Source: Symbiodinium kawagutii | Lineage: Eukaryota > Sar > Dinophyceae > Suessiales > Symbiodiniaceae | Length of the DNA stretch: 64,000 nt | Assembly: GCA_009767595.1 (NCBI GenBank) | Contig: VSDK01015717.1 | Location: 549,883 to 613,882 of the forward strand | Reading direction: 5' to 3' | Shown here: one piece after another, positions 41,797 to 54,251 of the stretch | Layout of the letters: each line of letters begins with the position of its first letter | Numbering within the stretch: position 1 is the first letter of the stretch | Notes under the pieces: model-generated | What the model was told of the DNA's origin: nothing | What the model saw: the letters and a program-made list of their open reading frames with translations, nothing else | The model's database searches: none | Position numbers and translations under genes: made by a program

Positions 41797-42611
41797 TTAT
41801 TAGCCATAGTTAACCTTGGAAATCCGTAGGTTTTCTGGTTTTCCTGATAATTAACCACTACAATCAATGGGGTTCACCCAATTTGAGAAACCCCCCCGTG
41901 TTTCTTGTTGTGACAATCCAGCACCGGGCCAGGCGTTGTGGACGAACACCCATCATGAACCAACTCATATTTACAGTAGCCATGATTTACGGTGGTAAAT
42001 GATTATGCGATTCATATTGGTAATGTTATTTACCAATATTAGTTAGCGATGTTATGGTTGATCATTTATGTGATTCACATTAGTAATCAACATTAATAAC
42101 AACCAACTAAATGAATAATAATCAACCAACTGATGGTAAACCATTGCTCGGTATTATTAATCATGGTTCATCATCATTGGTTGATATTGGTATGTATTGA
42201 TCGGGATTCATCATCATTGGTTGATATTGGCATCCATCACTATTAACTCCGACGAAACCATGATTCATCATCATTGCTTGTCACTCACGATGTTCACCTG
42301 CGATGCGCACCACCAAAGACAACTGGGCTGCAGATAGTGAACAGCAAAAACCAACAGCCAAACTCAGAGTTCTGTCTGCGCATGCAAACGTTTGAACCAA
42401 ACCAACTTGACAGACTACTTATCAAACTTAAGATGAATCAGCAACTGTTACCTCAGCTTTTCAACCAACAGTTGCCCAACATTGGCTATCTTAGATGATA
42501 AATAATTCCCAATAATTCATTGTTCTTAACCATCATGTAACACTAGTACGAAGCATGAAATATCATATTGATTACCCATCATTAGTGGTTCTCGACCATC
42601 CTGAAACTGTA

Positions 42612-42755
42612 TGTCTCCCATGGAAAACGCCAGCCCCTGGCAATGTTTGACACCATTGGCGAGAGCCGAAGCACTAAAAGACCGCAAAAGAAAGCCGCCA
42701 ACTTGGACATGTGGCCCATCTTCAGGCCCTGTAGTAATAACGCTTTTCCTGGCGA
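42612..42755 (-). CDS. Exon of an unknown protein
   Basis: Acceptor CTCTGCAG; reads ARKSVITTGPEDGPHVQV, then GGFLLRSFSASALANGV and HCQGLAFSMGDIQ. The composition is clearly coding-like compared with the flanks. The right fold is unknown. Confidence 0.5.
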
Positions 42756-43183
42756 CTGCAGAGATGGGACCAGAAATCAGGTTTTAGGATGAATGACCCT
42801 GCGGGAATCTCACAAAGCAATGGATTTATTCACCACTTGTAGATTATGTAGCTGTTGGGAATAGTGAGTATCCATTGCTATACTAGCCAAGCATTATCCA
42901 CCAATAAAATTTGTTCCTAACCAGTTTTGATGAAATTGACCATTGTCAACTATCAGCATGAACCTTGTTAGATGAATGTGTGACCATGATGCCTTCCTGT
43001 ACAATCTTCTGGTGATTGACTCTCTCTGGGTTTGGTTCCTAAACTCGACTGGCCATCGCGCATGAATTGACCTGCCTTACTGCCTGTGCTCATTGAAAGA
43101 GCATCAGGATCCTAACCTTTCCCAGGACATATGAAAGTGCGTATATGGGCGTCCGTGAGCAAAATGGGTTCACACATCATCAC

Positions 43184-43255
43184 CTTCGTGGAATTTCGGG
43201 CTGCAGCTCTGTCTTGGACAGTTGGCCAAACAAAATCTCGTCGTTGTTTTGCGAG
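43184..43255 (-). CDS. Possible exon
   Basis: Reads QNNDEILFGQLSKTEL, then QPEIPR, ending at donor GTGATG. The acceptor was not found with certainty. Confidence 0.4.
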
Positions 43256-43815
43256 CAAAAGAAAATTAATTAGGGTTGGCCACGGCGTGTCTGAGATGAT
43301 ACGGTGCGCAATGTGGTGTCCACAAGGTCGCAAAATGTTACACAAAAACTACCTAGCAAACCATTGATAGCTCTATTGTTTGTCATCCAGCTACCACGCA
43401 GACTTACCGAAGCTCACTTTTGCTTCATGAACCTCCTATTGTGGCTGACCATCTCTCCCACAAAAACACCTATATACCTTCTTTTCTTGCTGGTTGTATC
43501 GCTTCCTATTCTTGCTGGCCATACATCTTAACTCACATCATAGCCTGTGTGTTACTTGTGCTTGTACCTTCTATGCCTGCTAGTTCCATCTCCACAAACA
43601 AAAGCGGAGTTATTGGTTATACCCATGGGTTCGGTTGGTTTACACCCATGTTGGTTGGTTTATACCCACGGTTTTGTTGCATCGCATCCTTATCATTCCA
43701 CCTTCACCCTAGCATTTGGTTAGAACCCCACTGGTAGCTCCACTTTAAAGGGCTAGTCCTGGGTACCCTTGGCTCCTGGCCTCGCTCCCAACAACCAACC
43801 AGCAGAGGGTGCTAC

Positions 43816-43915
43816 CGAGACTCTTTAGAGCAAAAGTTCAGCCGAAGCTGCGAGCCACGTCCGTTTGAGCCGAGAGCGCGGGAATCGTTGGCGTTGGACC
43901 AACTTTTGCTGGACT
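43816..43915 (-). CDS. Exon of an unknown protein
   Basis: Acceptor CCACCCAG, donor GTAGCACC. Reads KSSKSWSNANDSRALG, then NGRGSQLRLNFCSKES. Ser/Asn-rich; not recognised. Confidence 0.5.
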
Positions 43916-44402
43916 TCTGGGTGGTTTTCCTACGGGTTCAGAAAGGTTCGTAGTGGCTATATGGTTGAAACCAACTGGTGGGAAAACAATGATTGATGAT
44001 GGCTGTAGGTAATAATGGCTATAAGAAAATTCGGAAAACTTATATTGATGCTACAATGGTTCATACTGATTAGCAATGCTTGATGATGGCTAATAATGGC
44101 TCATGCTGGTGAACAAAACAACAAAATTCAGAAGGCTTCTGTCCTTACTGATACTGTTTGTTCACAATGGGGTTCAAAATGGATCAGAATTGTCAACCAT
44201 TGTTACTAATTTGGAATGGTCACGGTGCATATATACAGTAATCAATATAGTTCTGTGTTTGAATACTTGCTGGTTTTACCTGACCTGCAACGAGATAGCA
44301 TTTGTTCATACTTGCTCAAGCACTCCAAAAGCGATGTAACAAAAACATGTGAGTTTCCATGGGCATACATCGGAAAACAATAGATACAGTAGTTCAATGG
44401 TG

Positions 44403-44513
44403 TGGCTATGGGTCAACCAAGCAACCACAAACGGGTAGGTGAACATCCAACAGTTAGACTAGTTCGCTCAGCTATAGGATATTCACCAGGTGCTCAGGGC
44501 CGTTGACCCATAG
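44403..44513. repeat. Family B TIR element (B9)
   Basis: tggctatgggtcaaccaagc ... cgttgacccatag; the centre is unlike the other copies. Confidence 0.6.
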
Positions 44514-44785
44514 TGATGTAGCATCATCGTTCGTATCATTGATCACTGGTTGGTCGTGCAAAACCCATCGACCAATATGAAGCCGGCGACCTTAAAACTC
44601 CTGGTTGAAACGCAGTTGAAACCATCACAGGCCACAACTGCTATCGCGCAGGTTACTTTCCAATACCAACATTAGGTACCATTGATCCTGATGTGAAGTA
44701 GCATTAAGCTGTTGTGGCTTACCCTCCGAAAACCTGAACATAGAACCCACTGTTAGCCGGTTTCACAGGCTTTCCCGATGAAATA

Positions 44786-44887
44786 TGGTCATTTCTCAAA
44801 GTAAGGGCCTCTCAATCATCCTCTATTCACCATTTGTAGTAATGAACCAACCATTTTGGTGGGGTACCCCTATTTTGCAAAACACCC
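44786..44887. repeat. Family A TIR element (A16)
   Basis: tggtcatttctcaaagtaag ... ggggtacccctattttgcaa, then aacaccc. Confidence 0.75.
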
Positions 44888-45017
44888 GAATGGTGATAGA
44901 ATTTCCCGAGTCAGTCTTGAACTTGAACCATATTTTTTTAAATACAAGCCAGTGGGAGTTGCATCATTGAAGACGGCATGAAGTGGCTATCCAGGGGAAT
45001 GGGGCATGCGTACAAAG

Positions 45018-45130
45018 TAGAGTCCCCTAGTTGTAGGTTGGTTTGTAAGCCGTCGAACTATAGTTATCTACAATAACTGGTAGTTACCCTAGTTAAAGCC
45101 AAATCAGCCAAATATGGGGTCTCACCTTGT
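45018..45130. repeat. Family E TIR element (E4)
   Basis: aagtagagtcccctagttgt ... atatggggtctcaccttg. On the minus strand the right end again gives a CAAG|GTGAGACC donor. Confidence 0.65.
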
Positions 45131-45262
45131 CAGAATGAATCTTCAATTCCTTTCAAAGTAATTACAAACGGACGCGATATGTTGACAACACCAAAAATGG
45201 CAATACCATAGTAAGATCACAACATGGCAGTGGTTCATTCTCGGTGGGTCTGTGGGGCTAGC

Positions 45263-45326
45263 AGAACCCCGAGGCCGCGTGGGGTACGTGATGCCAAGCC
45301 ACATACATAGTTCCCTGGGCGTCCAC
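45263..45326 (-). CDS. Possible exon
   Basis: Acceptor CTTCTATAG; reads VDAQGTMYVAWHHVPHA. DAQGTMYV is reminiscent of a Kelch strand. A second frame is also open here. Borders uncertain. Confidence 0.35.
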
Positions 45327-45697
45327 CTATAGAAGTGGCGAACACGCTGGCTGATGAGGTCGAAAATGAAAGCATCAGGAGTGGTCAATCTTGCGTGCTA
45401 AAAAGCGTTGGATGGCACCTTTAGTTGATTAGTCACTAAATTAGCTCACTAGTAAAATGAACCAAATAAACCACTAGTCACTAATCAGAAGTGGCAAAGT
45501 AGCTATCAAACAAATAGCGACAAATCATTGCTGATTTGATTGATACTAAGCATTCTTTGTGATTAATTGTGGCGATTCACTACTGCAAGTTAGTGGATTG
45601 ACCACTGGTTGATACTTGGATTAGTGGATATCTGACCATTGACGAGAATTCAACAAAAACATAAACAAACACTGATAATAAAGGTGTTGATCTGATA

Positions 45698-45827
45698 TGG
45701 CTTTGGGTCAACTGCCCCATACGTACCCCTAGCTGTTCATACCCCTGGCTATTCACATCCCAAAATGACCAACCCGAGCTTTTTAGTGTTCACCTACCCA
45801 TTTGCTGGTTAGTTGATATTGACCCAT
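45698..45827. repeat. Family B TIR element (B10)
   Basis: tggctttgggtcaactgccc ... gatattgacccat. Confidence 0.65.
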
Positions 45828-46520
45828 CCCCTTATCAACCACATGATGGGGGTAACCAGAGATCTCTGGTCACAACAGGTGAAGATAAGCGACCAGTGGA
45901 ACCCGTCAATCTCTTGGAGCGATCAACAGGTTCGACTTCGCCCTATGGGTCAAGCTATTAACCAACCAACCTTACTGGTTGACCAGCTACTGGTGAACCA
46001 TCGAGCTCACCAACAGTAAAGCATATATCAAGATTAGCTGCTTGGTCATATCCATGTCCCCTCTAATTGTTGGTCATTATACCCCATTATCAAGCCTCAA
46101 CCAGCTAGTTAGCCATGGGATATACATCGTACATGGATATACCGATTATATATTATGGCAATCTGGGTCAACATCAAGCATCCCAAGATTCAAACAGCTG
46201 TAGCTGGTCATTTTGTGGAGGTGCCAGGGGTGCACTATACCCACAGCCTTAAGTGAAGAAAGCAGGTTGCTACGAATCCTTATGAAAGTCAATAGAAATC
46301 ATCCAGGAACCCTTATGAAAGTCAATGAAATCAACCAAACCATCTATTTAGAAAAGTAACACAACCAAAAAAACGAACCAACCAGCAACAAACCTCATGA
46401 TGCTAGAAAAAAACGGATTCACCTCGAAACATGTTGTTACGAATCCTTATTGATGCCGGATGTGGAATATCTTCGGTTTCCCGCGCATTGATCCGGACCT
46501 TCTAAGCTGACATGCCAATC

Positions 46521-46671
46521 AGTGGGTGTGAAATTCAGTGCGTTCCATGGTGCACAGCTGGATGAAATGCCAGGATCACATCAACCAGCGATCTGGATGG
46601 ACAATCTGAAACTTCAAAGCTTCAAGTGGTACTTGGATGCGCCATGTCCACTTAGTGACTGGGAAGTAGGC
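46521..46671 (+). CDS. Possible plus-strand exon
   Basis: Reads GVKFSAFHGAQLDEMPG, then AIWMDNLKLQSFKWYLD on the plus strand, after CCAATCAG and before GTAGGC. The wording looks coding, but every neighbour is on the minus strand. Confidence 0.3.
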
Positions 46672-47001
46672 ATGGTTAGTTCGGGGCGAGTTCAGCTTAC
46701 CTCATAGGGTGCAACTAACCCTGGTTCCCCCGGTTGCACATCCAAGTACTTGATCTCACATCATTTCCCCTAGTTGAGTCACCTGTTCTCTATTGACGCT
46801 GGTAAATTTTATGAGGTAAAATGATGATGAGCTTGAACTACCATGGTCAAACACCAAGTGGCGCCAAACTCAACTACCATCGTTGAGCATCAACCATCAT
46901 GGATATGGTTAGTACTATCCGATCTTTGTTGATGGTCAACCCTTGATGGCACCATCATCCATCATTAGTGATTCTTATGCTTGCTGTTGGTGTATCATCA
47001 T

Positions 47002-47470
47002 TCAGCTGTTCCCTCGTGCTGTTGTCAGATCATAATGAGAAGGGAGCCGCTGTGGATTCGCAACCAGCCGCCCAGAGACAGAGACCCATGCTTCGTCCTG
47101 CCCACAAAGTCGTTGGGTGAGATGGTAGAGTAGCATGGCGGCTTCACCTCTCCCAAGTTCATTCCTGAGCCAACCCTGTCGCGCGGCCCATGGAGCAATT
47201 CTCCACAGAGTTCCCTGCCGCGCAGCAATCTCATCAGCAACCAGCCCATTCCGCAGGAGCATCTCCGCCACACAGGCTGTAGGCTCACCCGTCTGGGTGA
47301 TCTCATAGGCATGGGTGAGAGCAGGCAAGTAACGAGGGCCCAAAACACCAGCCTGCTCCAAGGAATCTACGCGATCGCGGTTCCACGCAACGTCTGGTTC
47401 ATCCATAGCCTGAACATCCACCAAAACCTCCTCCACAGCACTGACCTGGACCCTGCTGCGGTGTTCCACT
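47002..47470 (-). CDS. Large exon of an unknown protein
   Basis: 155 codons open, ending in a TGA at 47002-47004. Reads DEPDVAWNRDRVDSLEQ, ACVAEMLLRNGLVADE, LWRIAPWAARQGWLRNE and LYHLTQRLCGQDEAWV. Helical and Leu/Ala-rich. There is no ATG at the start, so it is probably an exon with acceptor CCGTCAG; it may be the terminal exon or may splice before the stop. No family recognised. Confidence 0.6.
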
Positions 47471-47737
47471 GACGGATCGAAATGTCAACCATGACAAACC
47501 AAAATTCTGATCGTCGTCGTCATCATCAATCCATCATCCCCCACGGTGAACCATCCATTGATGAGCCCTATGGTTGTTGATCATCATCATTTTCCACCAC
47601 CATCATCAATCATCAAGTTCTTGAGCTTCCCCAATTCATTGCTGATTCTTAGTACTCAATTCTTAGCCCTCAATTACCATTCAACATCCATCATCCATCA
47701 TCCATCATCAATCAATCAATCATACCCCATTGCCAGT

Positions 47738-47861
47738 TGGCAGTGGGTCAAAACCTTTAGTCCACCGGATTCCCCGATCATTAACCATTATTCCACTAAT
47801 TTTGTTCACCAGTTTTGTTGGTCATCATCCCCCATGATTGGTTAATGTTGACCCATAGCCA
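47738..47861. repeat. Family B TIR element (B11)
   Basis: tggcagtgggtcaaaacctt ... aatgttgacccatagcca. Confidence 0.8.
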
Positions 47862-48248
47862 TATAATTGGTATATCCCCTGCTATTGTTGCTTATCATCT
47901 TCTTTTATTACACATTGACCAGGTAATTAACCATTGGTTGGTTGTTTGGTTGGCTAATACTGACCCTTAGCTATGTAGTTGGTGCATATCCCCTACAATC
48001 GTTCGTTATCATCCCCTATTATTAACCATTAACCATTAACCAGCTATTGTTGGTTGGCTAATACTGAACCCACTCGCCATTGATTAATCATTTATTGTTG
48101 GGTCATGTTGGGTCCTATTATAAAACCACTATTAACCATGGTCAACCCTAGAAAACCCCTTGGCTGGTTGATACAGACCCACATTAGCGATCCTCATTGG
48201 TTGGTTCCATCCTGGTTGTTCCTAGGTTCCGAGCCTCCAGACCTCAGC

Positions 48249-48340
48249 TAGGGCGAAAATCCCGGGGCGCCCCACCACGGCGGCGTGCTCGTAGCGCGCG
48301 GCCCAGTGGGCCACCGGCGTCACTTCCTGCCAGGATCGAC
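48249..48340 (-). CDS. Kelch/Asp-box-like exon
   Basis: Acceptor GTCTCCAG; reads RSWQEVTPVAHWAARYE, then HAAVVGRPGIFAL. W-x-x-R-x-x-H-A-A-V-V-x-x-x-I-F is the Kelch repeat core. The donor is uncertain. Confidence 0.65.
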
Positions 48341-48392
48341 CTGGAGACGATGATTTGGGAAGGCGCAAGAACTTGATGAGTGATGATGGTAG

Positions 48393-48394
<2 letters not shown>

Positions 48395-48461
<67 letters not shown>

Positions 48462-48510
48462 ATGATTTGATGATTTGATGATTTGATGATTTGATGATTT
48501 GATGATTTGC
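48395..48510 (+). repeat. (gat)n microsatellite followed by (tttgatga)n
   Basis: About 22 gat units, then five tttgatga-type units. Lies in the 1770-bp Asp-box intron. Confidence 0.92.
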
Positions 48511-50110
48511 TGATATTTGATGATGATGACCAACAACCACGGGGGTAATTGCTTGATGATAACCAACCCCCTGAAAGTAATTCATTGATGGTTAACTGTG
48601 GGGGATGATAACTAGCAATGGGGTATGATTGATTGATGATGGATCATTGGTGGTTCATGAATGGTTTGCTATAGGGGATGAAAAGCTACCATGATGATGC
48701 TGATGATTGATCATGATGATCATCATAAGCAACAACCTGGTGCATTGATGGATAACTTTGGGGGATTGTGAGTTCCAACAGGGTATGATTGATTGATGAT
48801 GATTGATAATCGCATTGGTTAATAATAGTTTATAGTGGTAAATTGAGAGTTGATTGTAGATGATGGTCGACTACGGTTCATGATAACGGTTGATAATGGT
48901 TCTACGCTAATGACAAACAACTCATTGAGTTATATTATGGCTGATAATGATAACTATATAGTATTAGTAGTTGGGTAGTTGTAAACCAACAAATTGCTTT
49001 CTTGGGGGGGTACCTTGTGATAATGCTTGCCAAAGGTTGATGACAACATTGGTAGGCTTGAGCATGTATCGGCTGACCACTTGGTGCATAGCGGTCGTTA
49101 ACACCTGTTGGTATGGTATGTTTGAAAAACTTATTGGTGGACAATGGTTGATCATTGTGGTTCATAGAAGTAATTACCTACTAACAAAAGTGATAGATAG
49201 GAGAAGTAGTTGGTTACTCGTTGAGTTGATAATTATATAAGACTATATCATGGTTAACCATTGCTGTGGTAGGTAAAACTAATCATCCGTTTTTCGGTTT
49301 ATTGACCAAGGAGATAACACATGATAGTTGATAATGGCGGCTAGTGCCTTATCATGACATGGGGTGCCAGTCATCAATGGTTGATGATAAGTGGCAACAA
49401 CCAGCAATGTAAACACAATCTTGCTATAGGCACAAGGGAAACCTTGAGAAGAAACAAGAGTTGAAGCACCAGGAAAGCCTGTGTTTACAATAATTATGTA
49501 GGATTCTGAGGTCCACTGGTAGTAGAACCCATCAGAGAATCAAACAACCAAATGGATGTTTGTTGTTCACAGCTTCTTGTGCTGGGTTGGCACAGCTAAC
49601 CACAGGACTAAGCCTTTGAGATCCAGGACTAATAACCAGCACCAACCAACAACCACTGGCAACCACCCAAAAGCGGTTTGATCACCATTCATCATACAAA
49701 GTTTCTTCCGTGCCAGCACTCTTTGAATTTGATCGATGCCAACCACCATGAATCAGTATTGGCCAACAAGAGCCATTATCAATGATTGACTACTGTCAAC
49801 CATCAAATAGCCATTATTAAATACAGTAATTGACCATGAGTCAACCATCAACTACATATTATCTCTTCGACAGTGAGTTTCCCGTCATTAACCATCAGTA
49901 CTATCCACCATGCACACCTATAACCAGCAAAAAAAACAGTTTGTAATGACCATGGTTATAAAGCTTATAACCATAGTAATTACCCATAGTTAACCATCAT
50001 TACCAAATGGTGAACTGCCACTCCTGGGGGCCGCTCCTGGCCGGGCTCCCCCTTTGAAGGGCCACCGGATACCCCCTTTCACAGCTCCAGGCCTCGTTCC
50101 CTCACCACGC

Positions 50111-50206
50111 CTCCATCTTCGGATCGCCACACGTCGGGCAAGCGTTCCAAGTTCAACGACAGGCCACCTGAGGTGCACCGTTGCCGGGGAAACCAGGCCC
50201 AATAGC
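50111..50206 (-). CDS. Kelch/Asp-box-like exon with GC donor
   Basis: Two bases, 31 codons, one base. Reads YWAWFPRQRCTSGGLSL, then ERLPDVWRSEDG. The donor is GC (gatggag|gcgtgg). It joins the exon at 48340 as DVWRSEDG-GRSWQEV, a textbook Asp-box repeat, across a 1770-bp intron. Confidence 0.65.
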
Positions 50207-50409
50207 CTCACAAGAGCTATGGTGGGGAAGCCCGAACTAAGCATGGTTACTTTGTGGGATTCGCTCATCCCAGAGGTCAGTTGGTTGATTGGTTAAAGAG
50301 TTGGTCAGTTTACGAGACCCTCATTGTGGAAAAACGGGGGTCCGAGTCTTAGTGCCAGGCGTGAAATTGTCAAACTTCGAAGGAGGATTGCGATGATGCA
50401 TGACGATTT

Positions 50410-50507
50410 GGTGGTTTCTCAAAACATGGGCACTCCCAAATCATCCAATATTAATCATTATTAGTAATAAACCAATCATTTTGGGGGGTCCCCTATTTTG
50501 AGAAACA
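50410..50507. repeat. Family A TIR element (A17)
   Basis: ggtggtttctcaaaacatgg ... cccctattttgagaaacacc; atttg on both sides. Confidence 0.83.
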
Positions 50508-51689
50508 CCCATTTGACAAAATGACATTGAAAGCACTGCAGCTGGTGGCTGAGCAGCTGGATAGCACAACTTGCATCTGCCATCAGATCCAGCAGATTTC
50601 AAGATCCCTTCCCATTGGACCATATAATCTGGTCGGTTGGTTCCTCCCCCAAAAGATCCTACGGTTTCAACATCAACCCAGACCTGGAACGAATCACGTG
50701 AGAAAACACAATTTAGCAAGCGGCGCATCTATCAAAGGCCTGGGTCAAAATCCAATACTCCTGGTGATACTACCTATGACGCAGCTTAGAAGATGTTCAT
50801 CTACCCAATAACTTCCAAGGTAATATAACTGCTTAGAATAACCACTGCCCATCGGATGTTTCTAAGATGAACAACTATCCCCACCTCGGTAGTAATAATA
50901 CCCCGGTGAACATCAAAACACAATATACCTCTTCTTCGGATGTTCATCTACCCATGACTCTTGGAGGGTTGGTGACTTGACCCACACTCGTCAATTAAGG
51001 TCCCAGCACCTTGATGGTTTCTGGTTGGTAGATTCACAGCTTCTCAAAACTATGAATGAACAAACCAACCATTCCAAACATTGAGAAACAAATTTGAAAT
51101 CACCAACTTGTCAGAAATTTTCTTTTTTCCGGTGCATTTATGTGGGCGCAACCATTCTGGGACGCACTGAGTCAACTCATGCCAACAGGGAATTCCCAGG
51201 CGATCGTTACTACAGAGCTGAGCTCGCCCACTTACTATGGCCTCAATGTAAAAAAGGAACAGCAACCCTTCCCCAGAATGAATATGGGGGCCAGAATTTG
51301 AGGAAAGTACGTAGTTATTTATAACTATATGTTATATTTGTATACAGTATGTGAACAACCTAAGAAAAAATCATCAAAATATGAAACTGGACCGTGCCCG
51401 AAAGCTAAATGATCTCAATATTGAGCATGGGGGATATTCCACCCACTTGGGGAGGATTGTAACTGCCAACTGGGTTGGCTGTAAGGCTTGTGGAATCCGG
51501 CGAAAGCAAACCGCGCCTAAGATGAAAATCTTGTCAGAGCTGATGACTGCCTCAGTCGTCGCAAGAAACCCATGGATCCGGCAGAATCGATTGGGGATCT
51601 CAACAGTTGACGAAGGGTCTGACAGCAACTCTTTTGGACCCCAGTTTCAGCCTGTCGCCTCTGCAAAAGAAAACGCGGCGTATACGTGC

Positions 51690-51789
51690 GGTATTTCTCA
51701 TGTCATAGGGGACCACCCAAATCATCCATTATTGAGCATATTCAATATGATAAACCACAATTTGGGGTTCCCTATTCTGAGAAATCCGC
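51690..51789. repeat. Family A TIR element (A18)
   Basis: ggtatttctcatgtcatagg ... ttccctattctgagaaatcc, with gtgcgg/ccgcac as a further inverted flank. Confidence 0.75.
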
Positions 51790-51908
51790 ACCTTTGTATA
51801 TTTGCAAAAACACATCAATTGTTTAATGAAACACTGGGACTGCTTCCCGCATCTTGCCGCCAGTAATAGGATTTCATTCGGATGGTGAGTGCACGCACAA
51901 CACAACGA

Positions 51909-51924
51909 AAACAACAACAACAGC

Positions 51925-51964
<40 letters not shown>

Positions 51965-52001
51965 GCAACAACAGCAACAACAACAACAACAACAACAACA
52001 A
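51909..52001 (+). repeat. (caa)n microsatellite
   Basis: About 31 caa/cag units. It can be read as polyGln, polyAsn or polyThr on this strand, but nothing around it supports coding. Confidence 0.92.
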
Positions 52002-53039
52002 GCTGAACAAAGTACGCGCCGTAGTTCTGCCAAAGTGCAAACACCACGGGAAACCCGTCCATCGCTCGCGATTGAAACACAGTGCGTGGTCTCCTAGGGT
52101 TTCTCCATGGTAATGATGCAAAGATGGACTCGTGTAGAGCAATTTAAAGTCATTTGGGGCTGGTTTAGTGACACATTGTTTAAGTCAGTATAGCTAGCAC
52201 ATATGAACCATCGACCGTGCCATTTGCCAGCTACTGTCAACCACTCACCATCATCAACCAGCACCAACCAGTGTTGTTGGTTTTGTTCCAGTCTTATTGG
52301 CAAATAATTACCGCTTATTAAGCCTTCTGAACGGCCCCAAAAATTATGGATCTGCCAACCAATGCTGCAACGGTGCCTATGCCATTCCCCAGTCCCCGTG
52401 TCTCTTCAGCCATGCCGCTGCGTGTTGATACCGTCCGATCCAAGCCGCTTTGCCGGTGACCTGGACAAAAAACGTTACCGCCGGCTGTGCGGCAACAGCA
52501 GTTCTGACATGGATGTGACGCGTAGGGTCAATACCAAGAATGGTTGCTGGTCAATAAAATGGTCACTGACAGTAAATATATCCTGTTACATATGGTACGT
52601 AGGGTAAATTGTTGATTGATACTACTGACCATGGTTCAAAACAAAATAAGTCACTGGTCCATAGTTGACATATGATAAAAAGGGGATGCCAATGGTAATG
52701 ATTCCTTACAATAGTTGAATAGTTGATGAATAAGAACATAAACCGCCCTTCATGGAAAACCATGGTGAAAAATGTTAGTGATTAGATTTGGCGGCTCGTG
52801 GTTGCTAACATGGCATAATGACCCAATATCTTTACCTTCCACCCAATGACAGGGTAAATGGTTAACGGTTGCTGGTTAGTAGACTGGTGAATAGGGTACA
52901 TGGCCCATGATTAGTGACTATATACAATAAAAACAATATGCTGGTCCATGGTTTCTTTTGATGGTTCAATGGTTTGTGATAGTGCTCAGACAGCAACTTG
53001 GGAGCAATCCCCCAACCCGCTGTTGATTGTGAACAATAC

Positions 53040-53215
53040 CTTGACTGGGCTTTGAATAAAAAACTTTCCGTGTGGGAGGATAAAACTTTGATGCGTGTCA
53101 CAATGAACAAGTTCGGTTACAAAGTCAACGTCCCAATATACTGCAGCGTCAGAAGTTGGCAACACATCATGAAAGGTAGCATCAGAAGTGCGAGTTCGGA
53201 CCTTGAAAGTTTCAG
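53040..53215 (-). CDS. Exon of an unknown protein
   Basis: Acceptor TTCACCAG, donor GTATTG. Reads AETFKVRTRTSDATFHD, then LPTSDAAVYWDVDFVTE and HQSFILPHGKFF. The plus strand also has an open frame here, but the splice signals and the strand of the neighbours favour minus. Confidence 0.5.
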
Positions 53216-53250
53216 CTGGTGAATTACATGGCACCAATGGGAAAAGGCTA

Positions 53251-53267
53251 CCCCCCCCCCCCCCCCC
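53251..53267 (+). repeat. Poly-C run
   Basis: 17 consecutive c bases. Confidence 0.9.
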
Positions 53268-53771
53268 GCAAAAAGTGAACCTGTTTTAACAACAGCGTTT
53301 GTTGCATTACCAGTCTTTTAGCAGTTCATCGATCTAAAAAACAGATAATACAAGAACCAATCTACTGGTGCTAAGACCAATCGAAGGTCAAACTAGCAAG
53401 CTGACTGGCCGACAAAACCACAGCCATGTCGCGCACCAACCAATCGACAGAATCGCTGAAGTTGATTTTGCTCCGCCATGACTACCACTCAAATTGTCTA
53501 TAAGCGTTGAGCCTTCTACTCTTCACAGCCTCCCTGACGGCCACTTAGCTCTTGCCAGTATCAAGTGTTGTAGTCTCAGGAGTGCTAACCCCGGATGAAG
53601 CTGAACGCGGGGTTTAACCAAGGAAACTATGACGAACTTGGGGCATCTTAATCGCATACCCTCAGGTCTTGCTGAGTCAACTAGCCCCTATAAATCAACT
53701 AGGGACTTGAACTTGATCCAATTGATATGTAGTGGTTTTGTAGCAATCCACTAATCAACTAGGCGCTTTGT

Positions 53772-53889
53772 ATCAATCAAGGGTGAGCAGCCGGCCTGAA
53801 GCAAAACACGCCCCAACTGTCGCCACGGGCATTTTTGCTGGGGCCCGTGCCAAGTGCCACCGATCGCCCAAATCGTCGGAACGCCACAC
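53772..53889 (-). CDS. Kelch/Asp-box-like exon
   Basis: Acceptor AACCGCAG; reads VWRSDDLGDRWHLARA, then PVATVGACFASGRLL. VWRSxDxGxxW is the pattern of Asp-box/Kelch-like repeats of secreted beta-propellers. The 3' border is not clear. Confidence 0.5.
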
Positions 53890-54251
53890 CTGCGGTTGCA
53901 AACCTTTGAAGTTTTTGTCACTTGAACATAGCCGTGGCTGGTAAAACTATTGCAAGGCGGCCCCCAATAGTTTGAAAGGTTGGTTTTAACTAAAATAAAT
54001 ACATACATGCACTAGTTAACTTGCGCGCGGCTGAGGGGATAATTTCAATGGCCTAAAAACTTGCATCGAGTAAATAGTGGCAACCAGCAATGAGCAACAC
54101 ATAGGGAAATTTACGGAACGTTAAACATGTACAGCAACTGCGGCTGCAACAACGAAAGCAACATATTTTCAAGGCTTTCGCAAGAAAATCAAACAACCTG
54201 ATGGTTGATCAACCTTCAAAGGAACAAAGAGAGTGCCGCCTCCCAGTCCTA

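Larger units (their letters stand above)
50508..53039. other. No firm gene; possible exons
   Basis: An open plus frame at 51351-51690 (with GYSTHLGRIVTANWVGC) overlaps an open minus frame, so neither is called. A coding-like minus stretch (FFVQVTGKAAWIGRYQHA) lies near 52380-52510. Confidence 0.35.

Noticed and set aside
48222..48566. Long minus ORF with polyHis
   Set aside because: The His run comes from the gat microsatellite. Only the first part (48249-48340) is supported as an exon.
51882..52113. PolyGln/polyAsn/polyThr ORFs across the caa run
   Set aside because: All frames of a caa repeat are open by nature; there is no coding signal on either side.
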